From Anaerolineales bacterium UBA4823 (GTDB taxonomy: Bacteria; Chloroflexota; Anaerolineae; Anaerolineales; UBA4823), in contig DHFN01000133.1 in the NCBI GenBank assembly GCA_002402275.1, positions 1-17,795 of the forward strand: a stretch of DNA of 17,795 nucleotides, read 5' to 3'. Below are positions 7,881 to 15,227 of this stretch, piece after piece. A program made the position numbers and the translations under genes. Every line of letters begins with the position of its first letter. The stretch's first letter is position 1. The notes beneath the pieces were generated by a model. That model was not told where the DNA came from and did no database searches. It saw nothing but the letters and a program-made list of their open reading frames with translations.

Positions 7881-8240
7881 ATGCGTCTCATAGGATATAT
7901 ATTAGCTGGAATACTTATTTTTTTTGGTGTTTTATTTATCTGGGGTGCTTTTAGTCCCACAGGCAGCACGGGTTGGATCATAACTGGTGTCATTTCAGTT
8001 GGAATTGGGATAGTCATTATTTGGTTTATGCGACGAAAAACAACCACAGCAACTCAAGCAGACCAAAATGTGACAATCAAAATTGACCTGCCGTCCAATG
8101 TGAATTTAGATAATTTGCAATGTAAAAACTGTGGAGGAAATCTATCGGTAAAGGATATTGAAATGGTGGCTGGAGCGCCAGTGGTTCATTGTCCATATTG
8201 TAATACCACCTATCAATTGACCGAAGATCCAAAATGGTAG
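7881..8240 (+). CDS. Small two-helix membrane protein with zinc-ribbon-like C-terminus
   Basis: A 119-residue protein not recognised as a named family. Two hydrophobic helices (about 3-22 and 31-50) are followed by MRRK, which places the rest in the cytoplasm by the positive-inside rule. The soluble part carries two CxxC pairs (Cys81/Cys84 in CKNCGGNL and Cys104/Cys107 in CPYCNTTY), the layout of a zinc ribbon. The start has a good ribosome-binding site (GAAAGGA at 7868-7874). It stands 27 bases before the DUF2207-like gene and probably shares its transcript. A structural or partner role for that membrane protein is a guess from position only. Confidence 0.82.
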   Translation: MRLIGYILAGILIFFGVLFIWGAFSPTGSTGWIITGVISVGIGIVIIWFMRRKTTTATQADQNVTIKIDLPSNVNLDNLQCKNCGGNLSVKDIEMVAGAPVVHCPYCNTTYQLTEDPKW

Positions 8241-8267
8241 GAATGAATACTTAGCGAGGAGTTCCCT

Positions 8268-9926
8268 GTGAAAAAGAAAAATCTTAATTTGGTGTATATC
8301 CTGGTAATTGCTATACTATTCTTTTCCTCTCAATCGGGATTAGCCCAAACTTATTTATTTCAAGTTGCCCGGGAAGTTGTTGATGTTTATTGGAATGATA
8401 CCGGAACCCTCACGGTCGCCTACCAATTCGATATTATCAATTCGCCCAGTGGGGATGCTTTTGATGTTGCGGATATCGGGGCACCTACATCAGATTATGA
8501 TATCAGTAAAGCAACCGCGTCTATTAATGGTATACCCCTCACTGGAATCCAAAAATCACCCTATGTAAAAAATGGCATTGCGGTTGAACTTGGTCAATAT
8601 GCGATTCCCCCAGGTGGAAGTGGAACCCTGCAGGTCGTGATCCCTGAAATAAAGAATGTTCTTTATGTAGATAGTCAGGATTCAAACTATGCGAGTGCCG
8701 TTTTTTCACCCAGTTGGTTTGGTTCTGAATTCGTTCAAGGAGCAACCGATTTAACCGTGACATACCATTTGCCAAGCGGTATACAACCAGAAGAGCCGCG
8801 TTGGCATGCTGCTCCATCAGGATTTTCTGAACAGCCAACAACTGGTTTCGATCAGAATGGACACATCATCTATACTTGGACGAATCCACAAGCATCTGCA
8901 GCTACCGAATATAAATTTGGGGCATCGTTTCCAAAGAATTACATTCCTGAATCTGCAATCGTTGCTCAGAGCATCGATATTGGCAAAATCGTGAATTTTA
9001 TATTTAGTTTGTTATGTTTCATAATCCCTATAGCCTTTGTCGGCTTTATCATCTATACTGTTATCATTGCTAATCGGCGGAAATCGCAATATCTACCACC
9101 GAAAATCGCATTAGAAGGTCATGGGATTAAAAGAGGTTTAACCGCCGTTGAAGCTGCTATTTTAATGGAGCAGCCTCTAGACAAGATTTTGACGATGGTT
9201 TTATTTTCTCTTATCAAGAAAGGGGCAGTAAAAGTAACCTCAAAAGATCCATTCGCGATAGAAACTATTGAACCCCTATCTGAAAATCTTCGCCCGTATG
9301 AATTAGATTTCATCAAAGCATTTCAGAAGACCGATAAAAAAGAGAGACAAGAAGCCTTACAAGAATGTGTCATCGGGATTGTACGTTCCCTACAAGAAAA
9401 AATGCGTGGCTTTAGCCGGAAAGAGACGATTGATTATTATAAGAATATTGTCGAGACCGCCTGGCAACAAGTGGAACAAGCTGATACTCCTGAAGTGAAG
9501 TCTCAAAAATTTGATGAAAACCTTGAATGGACAATGCTCGATAAGGATTATGATGATCATACCCGCACGGTTTTCCGGCAAGGTCCAGTCTTTGTACCAA
9601 CTTGGTGGTCGCATTATGATCCAGCCTACCCTCGAACAAGTTCAAACGTTCCTTCTGTTTCCCCTTCTAATGCACCTGCGCAGATCAGTCTTCCGCGTTT
9701 ACCGGGTTCTGATTTTGCAGCATCAATGGTAAATGGAGTCCAGAACTTTTCGGCTTCGGTGATTGGGAATATCGAGGCATTTACTGGTAAAGTGACCTCC
9801 AAAACAAATCCCGTCCCAGTTTCCACAAGTTCTCGTTCGTCAAGCCATACCAGCGGGGGCTGCGCTTGTGCCTGCGCGTGCGCTTGTGCGGGCTGTGCCT
9901 GTGCTTGTGCTGGTGGAGGTAGATGA
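8268..9926 (+). CDS. DUF2207-like membrane protein with C-terminal Cys-Ala repeat tail, candidate modification substrate
   Basis: A 552-residue membrane protein with an N-terminal signal sequence (1-27, ending GLAQ) and an extracytoplasmic beta-rich domain (about 28-238). A strong transmembrane helix (about 241-268) is followed by NRRK, and the rest is cytosolic. The cytosolic start (about 288-325, LTAVEAAILMEQPLDKILTMVL) resembles the helical region of DUF2207 proteins. A Pro/Ser-rich linker (about 450-530) leads to the striking tail (CA)5-G-(CA)3-GGGR at 532-552 with eight cysteines. The GTG start is supported by GAGGAG just upstream. The gene overlaps the radical SAM gene by ATGA, and its last Gly codons double as that gene's ribosome-binding site. 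The likely role is substrate or scaffold for the radical SAM proteins downstream; metal binding by the unmodified tail is an alternative. The DUF2207 resemblance is judged by eye. Confidence 0.9.
   Translation: MKKKNLNLVYILVIAILFFSSQSGLAQTYLFQVAREVVDVYWNDTGTLTVAYQFDIINSPSGDAFDVADIGAPTSDYDISKATASINGIPLTGIQKSPYVKNGIAVELGQYAIPPGGSGTLQVVIPEIKNVLYVDSQDSNYASAVFSPSWFGSEFVQGATDLTVTYHLPSGIQPEEPRWHAAPSGFSEQPTTGFDQNGHIIYTWTNPQASAATEYKFGASFPKNYIPESAIVAQSIDIGKIVNFIFSLLCFIIPIAFVGFIIYTVIIANRRKSQYLPPKIALEGHGIKRGLTAVEAAILMEQPLDKILTMVLFSLIKKGAVKVTSKDPFAIETIEPLSENLRPYELDFIKAFQKTDKKERQEALQECVIGIVRSLQEKMRGFSRKETIDYYKNIVETAWQQVEQADTPEVKSQKFDENLEWTMLDKDYDDHTRTVFRQGPVFVPTWWSHYDPAYPRTSSNVPSVSPSNAPAQISLPRLPGSDFAASMVNGVQNFSASVIGNIEAFTGKVTSKTNPVPVSTSSRSSSHTSGGCACACACACAGCACACAGGGR
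9861..9911 (+). repeat. Coding repeat for the Cys-Ala tail
   Basis: Seventeen codons encode five Cys-Ala units, one Gly, and three Cys-Ala units. The Cys codons run TGC, TGT, TGC, TGC, TGT, then TGT three times. The Ala codons use GCT, GCC and GCG in mixed order. Synonymous codons are shuffled, so this is a protein-level repeat and not a fresh DNA slippage tract. It is much richer in G and C than its surroundings simply because of the amino acids encoded. Confidence 0.9.
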
Positions 9927-11290
9927 TTGTGAAAATTAAGAATTATGAGCTATTCAAACATTCGCCACCCGAATCAGACCCTTCACCAGGTTTATATCAT
10001 TACAATAATATTCCTGGATTTCCTCAGGTAATCGTGCATTTGCGGATTGAAAATCCAGAGAATTCCACTTTAATTATTAATGGAAACACTGTATTACACC
10101 TTAATTCCACAGCTACCAGGATGGTTTACTATTATCTCAATCCAATGAGCGAGGAAGAAGCTCTAAAAAAGCTATCTCGGAATTTTCGTATCAAATATAC
10201 CGTGTTAAAGCAAGATTATCAACAGTTTATTTCTTCTATTGAATCGGTCTTATCAAATGGTTATGCTTGTTTTTGCGACTTTCAAGATTTAAATCCTGAA
10301 TACCCATTTCAAAACATTCCCATTGCACCTTATCGGATGGATTTGGCTCTCACCTATTTATGTAATAATCATTGTTATCATTGCTATAATGATCCTGACC
10401 GATCCTTCTCGCCTCTGAACATTTCCCAATGGAAAGAGGTCCTCGATAAAATGGTTGAGATTGGGATACCGCATATTGTTTTTACTGGCGGTGAACCAAC
10501 GTTATACCCAGGGCTTGAAGAACTCATTTCTTATGCAACCGATAAGGGGTTGATCACTGGTTTGAATACCAATGGGCGGCGTTTAAATGATAATAGTTTT
10601 GTTCAAAGATTAATCGATTCGGGATTGGACCATGTACAAATTACATTAGAATCCTTTCACTCTGATATTCATAATCGCATTGTTCAAAACCAATCTGCCT
10701 GGCAGGAAACTATCGCTGGACTAAAAAACGCTCTTGCAAAAAACCTCTTCGTGATGACGAATACAACTTTATTACGGGATAATACTCCCACCCTGATAGA
10801 TACTTTAGAGTACCTGGCTGAATTAGGAGTGCCCACAGTAGGTATCAATGCGTTGATTTATTCAGGTCGCGGGAAAAGGGTGGAAAATGCACTCTCAGAT
10901 GATGAAGTGTCGCCTATTCTCAAGATGGCTCAAGATTATGTCAGGGGGAGTGGTCAAAAACTGATTTGGTATACTCCCACTGCTTATTGTCATTTTGATC
11001 CAATGTCACTCAATTTGGGAATTAAAGGGTGTACAGCAGCTTTTTACAATATGTGCATCGAGCCAAATGGATCAGTTATCCCTTGTCAATCGTATTACAT
11101 ATCGGTTGGGAATATCTTAATGGATGATTGGAATAAGATTTGGAATCATCCATTATGTAATTCATTGCGGAGTCGTTCTTATATGAATGACGAATGTAAA
11201 TCTTGTATATTACAAAAGGAATGTGGTGGAGGTTGCCCCCTTTCACCCATCCAGGCTGATCGTCAACTAGTCTATAGGATGCTGACATGA
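9923..11290 (+). CDS. Radical SAM/SPASM maturase with N-terminal PqqD-like domain
   Basis: A 455-residue protein-modifying radical SAM enzyme. An N-terminal PqqD-like module (about 48-113; VLHLNSTATRMVYYYL and a following helical part) resembles RiPP recognition elements that bind a peptide substrate. The [4Fe-4S] radical SAM motif CxxxCxxC is Cys147, Cys151 and Cys154, and TGGEP is at 188-192. The C-terminal SPASM-type region carries Cys370, 378, 388, 412, 425, 428, 434 and 438, including CKSC and CGGGC, enough for auxiliary clusters. The ATG overlaps the upstream stop as ATGA; GGTGGAGG (9912-9919), inside the substrate's Gly codons, serves as ribosome-binding site. A GTG two codons on is also possible. 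Neighbours point to modification of the Cys-Ala tail, for example thioether or other cysteine chemistry. The reaction itself is unknown. Confidence 0.93.
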   Translation: MIVKIKNYELFKHSPPESDPSPGLYHYNNIPGFPQVIVHLRIENPENSTLIINGNTVLHLNSTATRMVYYYLNPMSEEEALKKLSRNFRIKYTVLKQDYQQFISSIESVLSNGYACFCDFQDLNPEYPFQNIPIAPYRMDLALTYLCNNHCYHCYNDPDRSFSPLNISQWKEVLDKMVEIGIPHIVFTGGEPTLYPGLEELISYATDKGLITGLNTNGRRLNDNSFVQRLIDSGLDHVQITLESFHSDIHNRIVQNQSAWQETIAGLKNALAKNLFVMTNTTLLRDNTPTLIDTLEYLAELGVPTVGINALIYSGRGKRVENALSDDEVSPILKMAQDYVRGSGQKLIWYTPTAYCHFDPMSLNLGIKGCTAAFYNMCIEPNGSVIPCQSYYISVGNILMDDWNKIWNHPLCNSLRSRSYMNDECKSCILQKECGGGCPLSPIQADRQLVYRMLT

Positions 11291-12477
11291 AAAACTTTAT
11301 GAATAATATACTCCATTTTTTTGAACCACTTCCCCCTATTCAACCTGGCATTTATACGGCTCAAAATTTACCTCAAAATTTGGCAATCCAAAAGGCTTTC
11401 TTGAGGGTCGAACCAGATGGCACTGGGACATTAATCTTAAATGCAGCGATGGTATTGCATTTAAATCAAGTGGCAGTGGATATGGCTTATGGATTGATTC
11501 AAGGGTTTCCAGATAAAGAAACTATCAACCGAATTGTTCAAAAATACCGAGTATCTCGAACAATCGCAGAAAAAGATTTTAAGGAATTTCTGGAAAAACT
11601 CACCACATTTACCCTAAGGACCGATCTAGATCCAGAGGAATTTTTTGAGATTGGGCGAGAAACACCCTATGAAACATCACACCTCACAGCACCTTACCGA
11701 ATAGATTGTGCCTTGACATATCGTCTCTCTCAAAATTCTAATGTGAGTTATACACCTGATCAACGGGTTAAGAAAGAATTATCTACTGCTGAATGGAAGT
11801 CCATTATCAACAAAATTTGGCAAGCTGGTATTCCTCATATCATTTTTACCGGTGGAGAACCTACTCTGCGGGAGGATTTGGTGGAATTAATTCAGTTTAC
11901 CGAGGAGATAGGGATGGTTTGCGGGTTGATTAGTGATGGATTAAAACTAGCTGATGAAAATTATCTAAATCAAATCATCCAGGCTGGGTTGGATCATATA
12001 TTAATTACGCTGGATACCAATAATGAATTAAGTTGGAATGCTATTCAACTGGTTGCTTCAAAAGATATTTTCACTGCAATTCACCTCACCCTCGATGCGA
12101 AGGATCGCCAATATTTACGCGAACTTATCCAAAGGCTAGCTGAATCTCAAATAAATGGAGTCTCTTTAAGTATTCGTGACCCGTTAGATGTAGAAACACT
12201 TGCGGCGGCGCGTGATCTTTGTGCTATGAAAGGATTGAGGCTAATTTGGGATCTGCCCGTCCCATATTCTAGATTTAATCCGATCACCTTAGATATGGTT
12301 AATGACCAAGTGGTAGATGGAGCTGGAAAAGCTTGGGTTTATGTTGAGCCAGATGCAGATGTGCTGCCAGCTCAGGGTGTAAATGTGATTTTAGGCAACC
12401 TACTAGCGGACGACTGGAAAATGATATGGCTAAACTGTCAGAATTATGTTCAACAAGCAACGAGCATCACAAATTGA
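11287..12477 (+). CDS. Pseudo-radical-SAM protein, cluster-less paralogue with PqqD-like domain
   Basis: A 396-residue paralogue of the preceding enzyme, so similar that residue numbers match through the core. PYRxDxALTY is at 136-145 and IPHIxFTGGEPTL at 182-194 in both. The three radical SAM cysteines (147, 151, 154) are Leu, Ser and Ser here, and the SPASM cysteines are gone: EPDADVLPAQG replaces EPNGSVIPCQS, and the protein ends before the CxxC region. It should bind neither the [4Fe-4S] cluster nor auxiliary clusters. The PqqD-like module is kept (about 47-108). The reading frame is long and clean with conserved structural residues, which argues for a working non-catalytic partner, such as a substrate-binding or scaffolding subunit, and not a decaying gene. 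It overlaps the upstream gene by ATGA and the methyltransferase by 32 bases. Confidence 0.9.
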   Translation: MKNFMNNILHFFEPLPPIQPGIYTAQNLPQNLAIQKAFLRVEPDGTGTLILNAAMVLHLNQVAVDMAYGLIQGFPDKETINRIVQKYRVSRTIAEKDFKEFLEKLTTFTLRTDLDPEEFFEIGRETPYETSHLTAPYRIDCALTYRLSQNSNVSYTPDQRVKKELSTAEWKSIINKIWQAGIPHIIFTGGEPTLREDLVELIQFTEEIGMVCGLISDGLKLADENYLNQIIQAGLDHILITLDTNNELSWNAIQLVASKDIFTAIHLTLDAKDRQYLRELIQRLAESQINGVSLSIRDPLDVETLAAARDLCAMKGLRLIWDLPVPYSRFNPITLDMVNDQVVDGAGKAWVYVEPDADVLPAQGVNVILGNLLADDWKMIWLNCQNYVQQATSITN

Positions 12478-13204
12478 CCAACAATTCCGTTTCCAGGCGG
12501 AGTGGACTGCCCCCCTGCGCGATTATATTCTGAAGCAAGCTAATTTTCCAACAGAAACCCGGATACTTGAAATTGGGTGTGGGACAGGGGCTATTTTACA
12601 GGACCTTTTCCTTAAAGGTTATTCCAATCTATATGGTGTTGATATCAACCTCGAAGGGATTCGATTTGCAACCCAAAGCAATATTCAAGCAAGCTATATA
12701 AACGCCAATGGATTTTTCCTTCCTTTCCCCCCAAACAGTTTTGATGTTTGTGTGTTTCATTATTTTTTACTTTGGATATCTCCATTAGAACCCTTACTGA
12801 AAGAAGTCATAAGAGTTATCCGTAAAAATGGGGTAATTATGGCAATGGCTGAACCCGATTATATGGCACGGATTGATTATCCCGATGAACTCCAAAAAAT
12901 TAGCCAGATTCAAAATCTTGCTCTTGCTCGATCAGGAGCTGATATAGCCATAGGAAGAAAATTGAAAGAAGCTTTTTCTATAAGTGGGATGAAAAATATT
13001 CATGGCGGAATTATTGGACAGGAATGGACAGATCGGTTTTCACAGGCTGAATTTGAATTTGAATGGAATTATTTAGAACAAGATCTCTCCCCCTTCATTC
13101 CATATTCTGAAGTCCAAGAACTCAGAGAATTAGATTATCAAGCAAGAATAGCCCAAAGGCGGATTCTCTATATTCCCACTTGCTGGGCTATCGGGTGGAC
13201 TTAG
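12446..13204 (+). CDS. Class I SAM-dependent methyltransferase
   Basis: A 252-residue methyltransferase with a standard Rossmann fold. Motif I is LEIGCGTG (41-48), the acidic residue after strand 2 is in YGVDINLEG (63-71), and motif IV is around SFDVCVFHYFLLW (98-110). LLKEVIRVIRKNGVIMAMAEP (117-137) matches the type-11/25 group. The substrate is not evident. The ATG lies inside the end of the pseudo-radical-SAM gene with no strong ribosome-binding site, so translation is probably coupled. As the last gene of the cassette it may methylate the modified tail, or the carboxylate or thiols of that product, but this is inference. Its stop overlaps the convergent Rieske gene by 17 bases. Confidence 0.9.
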   Translation: MFNKQRASQIDQQFRFQAEWTAPLRDYILKQANFPTETRILEIGCGTGAILQDLFLKGYSNLYGVDINLEGIRFATQSNIQASYINANGFFLPFPPNSFDVCVFHYFLLWISPLEPLLKEVIRVIRKNGVIMAMAEPDYMARIDYPDELQKISQIQNLALARSGADIAIGRKLKEAFSISGMKNIHGGIIGQEWTDRFSQAEFEFEWNYLEQDLSPFIPYSEVQELRELDYQARIAQRRILYIPTCWAIGWT

Positions 13205-13553
13205 AAGACCGTTTTGGAATTCCGACTTGAATGCGATGATTAACAATCCGGGTGGGATAGGCAGGAATATCTTCGACAGCAGGCAGCGCGAGTGCTTTTC
13301 CAGTAGCCAGGTCAAACTGAGCGCCGTGACGCGGGCAAATGATTTTCATCCCATCCAGATCCCCCTCTCCGATTGGTCCGCCATCGTGCGAGCATTCGTT
13401 TTCGATGGCAAAATACTCCCCATTAATATTGAATAAGACAATCGAATGGTCTTCAAGCTCTACCAAAATCCTTTGTCTATTTGCCAAATCGTCTACATTG
13501 GATATATCTACAAATTTACATTTCGATGGTTGGAAGTTTTTATAGTTTAACAT
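13188..13553 (-). CDS. Rieske-type [2Fe-2S] ferredoxin of the suf operon
   Basis: A 121-residue small Rieske protein resembling the ferredoxin components of non-heme iron oxygenases. The cluster ligands are visible as CSH (Cys54, His56) and CPRH (Cys73, His76), with the surrounding DGGPIGEG and HGAQFDLATG blocks. No oxygenase subunit is nearby. Its place just behind sufU suggests an electron-transfer role in cluster assembly or an early recipient of clusters. The ATG at 13553 is chosen. An in-frame TTG at 13565 would overlap the sufU stop, but GAGGA directly abuts that TTG, which is too close for use. The ATG in turn has a rather long spacing, so the start is uncertain by four codons. Confidence 0.88.
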   Translation of the reverse strand: MLNYKNFQPSKCKFVDISNVDDLANRQRILVELEDHSIVLFNINGEYFAIENECSHDGGPIGEGDLDGMKIICPRHGAQFDLATGKALALPAVEDIPAYPTRIVNHRIQVGIPKRSSKSTR

Positions 13554-13561
13554 AGAACAGC

Positions 13562-13960
13562 TCAATCCTCTACCAGTTCATCACTAGCTTCTCCTAACCC
13601 ATACACTCCAGCTTTGAGAACTTTTAAAGATAATAATGCACATTTTAGACGCACCGGACCCAAATCAATTCCGAGCATGTCAAGAATATCTTGTTTGGTG
13701 AGTTTTTTGATGTCTTCAATATTTTTTCCGATAATCGATTCAACCAGTAAATCTGCGGATGCTTGCGATATAGAACAGCCTTTACCACTAAAAACTGCAT
13801 CGGTAACCATTCCGTTTTCATCTACACGCAAATCAATCCGAATATGATCCCCACATAAAGGATTGTCATCTTCGAAAGTGATATCTGCCGGTTCTAATTC
13901 ACCTCGATGCTGAGGGTTTTTATACCGATCTATGATGATTTCCCGATATAAGTCATCCAT
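13562..13960 (-). CDS. sufU: SufU-type Fe-S assembly sulfurtransferase/scaffold
   Basis: A 132-residue IscU-fold protein. The conserved ligand residues are Cys36 and Asp38 in NPLCGD, Cys62 in GKGCSIS and Cys107 in RLKCALL. In characterised SufU proteins these hold zinc and accept persulfide from SufS. The start DDLYREIIIDRYKNPQHRG is the normal SufU N-terminus. The gene follows sufS by six bases, as in Firmicutes and many other Gram-positive-like suf operons that lack SufE. It should relay sulfur from SufS to the SufBCD scaffold in the cytoplasm. All key residues are present. Confidence 0.95.
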   Translation of the reverse strand: MDDLYREIIIDRYKNPQHRGELEPADITFEDDNPLCGDHIRIDLRVDENGMVTDAVFSGKGCSISQASADLLVESIIGKNIEDIKKLTKQDILDMLGIDLGPVRLKCALLSLKVLKAGVYGLGEASDELVED

Positions 13961-13966
13961 TATTGC

Positions 13967-15220
13967 CTAAACTCCAAAAATATTCTTGACGTTATATATC
14001 GCTTCTACAAGATGGTCAATTTCATTCAGATTATTGTAAATATAGAAACTTGCCCGGGCTGTTGCATTAAGTTGTAATTTGTCATGAAGCGGCATCGCGC
14101 AATGATGCCCTGCTCGAATTGCGATCCCATGGTCATCTAATATTTGAGCGATATCGTGAGGATGTACCCCGTCCAATGTGAAGGAAACCACCCCGCCTTT
14201 TTGTTCTGGAGTTGGTCCATAAATCGTTACGCCTTCAATGGAACCAATTTGATCTATGGCATATTGAACTAAATTTTGTTCATGTTTTGCAATGGGTTCC
14301 ATACCAATCGAATTCAAGTAGGTAACAGCAGCACCTAAACCGATCGCTTCAGCAATGGCGGGAGTTCCAGCTTCAAATTTATAGGGAATTTCATTAGCGG
14401 TGAATTCTCTTAAATGCACCCTTTTAATCATATCACCGCCACCTAAAAAGGGAGGCATTTTTTCCAACAATTCTCGTTTTGCATAAAGGACACCAATCCC
14501 GGTTGGACCGCACATTTTATGACCTGAGAATGCTAGAAAATCTACATCCAAATCTTGAACGTCTACACCAAAATGGGGAACGGATTGAGCACCGTCTAAC
14601 AAGACCAGCGCGCCAGTTTGATGAGCATCTGAAATCATTTGTTTGGCTGGATTAATTGTGCCAAGCACATTGGACATGTGAGTAAATGAAACTAATTTGG
14701 GGTGTAAATCTAATAGGTTATGAAAAACCTCTAAATCTAAGAGTCCATCTGGAGTTACGGGGATAAATTCAAGTTTTGTTCCAATTGCTGCCGATAAAAT
14801 TTGCCAGGGGACTAAATTAGAATGATGCTCCATCTCCGTTAACAAAATGGTATCCCCTTCTTTTAGAAAGGTTCTTCCCCATGAATAAGCTACTAAATTA
14901 ATGGCTTCAGTGGTATTTCTTGTGAAGACGATTTGTTTGCTGGAAGGAGAATTGATAAAATGAGCAATTCTGGCACGGCTTTTTTCATACATCAAGGTTG
15001 CTTCTTCAGCCAGGAAGTGGATTCCTCGGTGAATGTTGGCATTGCTCATGCGGTAAAATTCATCCATTGTCTCGATAACTGCCAGCGGTTTTTGGCTTGT
15101 GGCAGCTGAATCCAGATATATGAGGGGAACGCCAGGCTTGACCTGGCGTTCTAAAACCGGGAAGTCTGCCCGTAGGTCTTTTAGATCTTTGTTTAATTCT
15201 ACTGATGTTTGAGTTTCCAT
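13967..15220 (-). CDS. sufS: Cysteine desulfurase SufS
   Basis: A 417-residue group II cysteine desulfurase, a PLP enzyme that takes sulfur from L-cysteine as an enzyme persulfide for Fe-S cluster assembly. Landmarks: YLDSAATSQKP near residue 35, cofactor-stacking His133 in EMEHHSN, LDGAQSVPH (208-216), and the Schiff-base Lys235 in SGHKMCGPTG. The nucleophilic Cys374 is in the short RAGHHCAMPLH loop that marks the SufS type. Length is normal. The ATG at 15220 lies seven bases after the stop of the small upstream gene, with only a weak ribosome-binding site, suggesting coupled translation. It hands its persulfide to the SufU encoded next. Confidence 0.97.
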   Translation of the reverse strand: METQTSVELNKDLKDLRADFPVLERQVKPGVPLIYLDSAATSQKPLAVIETMDEFYRMSNANIHRGIHFLAEEATLMYEKSRARIAHFINSPSSKQIVFTRNTTEAINLVAYSWGRTFLKEGDTILLTEMEHHSNLVPWQILSAAIGTKLEFIPVTPDGLLDLEVFHNLLDLHPKLVSFTHMSNVLGTINPAKQMISDAHQTGALVLLDGAQSVPHFGVDVQDLDVDFLAFSGHKMCGPTGIGVLYAKRELLEKMPPFLGGGDMIKRVHLREFTANEIPYKFEAGTPAIAEAIGLGAAVTYLNSIGMEPIAKHEQNLVQYAIDQIGSIEGVTIYGPTPEQKGGVVSFTLDGVHPHDIAQILDDHGIAIRAGHHCAMPLHDKLQLNATARASFYIYNNLNEIDHLVEAIYNVKNIFGV

Positions 15221-15227
15221 TTTTTAG

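Noticed and set aside
8539..8841. Minus-strand open frame inside the DUF2207-like gene
   Set aside because: It is antisense to a well-supported gene, with low-complexity composition and no start signals; several similar shadows at 9390-9826 were dropped for the same reason.
9861..9911. Cys-Ala tract as a simple DNA microsatellite or CRISPR-like repeat
   Set aside because: Codons vary synonymously and the unit is two codons inside a long open frame with no spacers, so it is a coding repeat.
12440..12560. Frameshift hiding the missing SPASM end of the pseudo-radical-SAM protein
   Set aside because: The other frames here show no CxxC-containing continuation; the overlapping frame is the methyltransferase start. 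The radical SAM cysteines are also lost by substitution far upstream.
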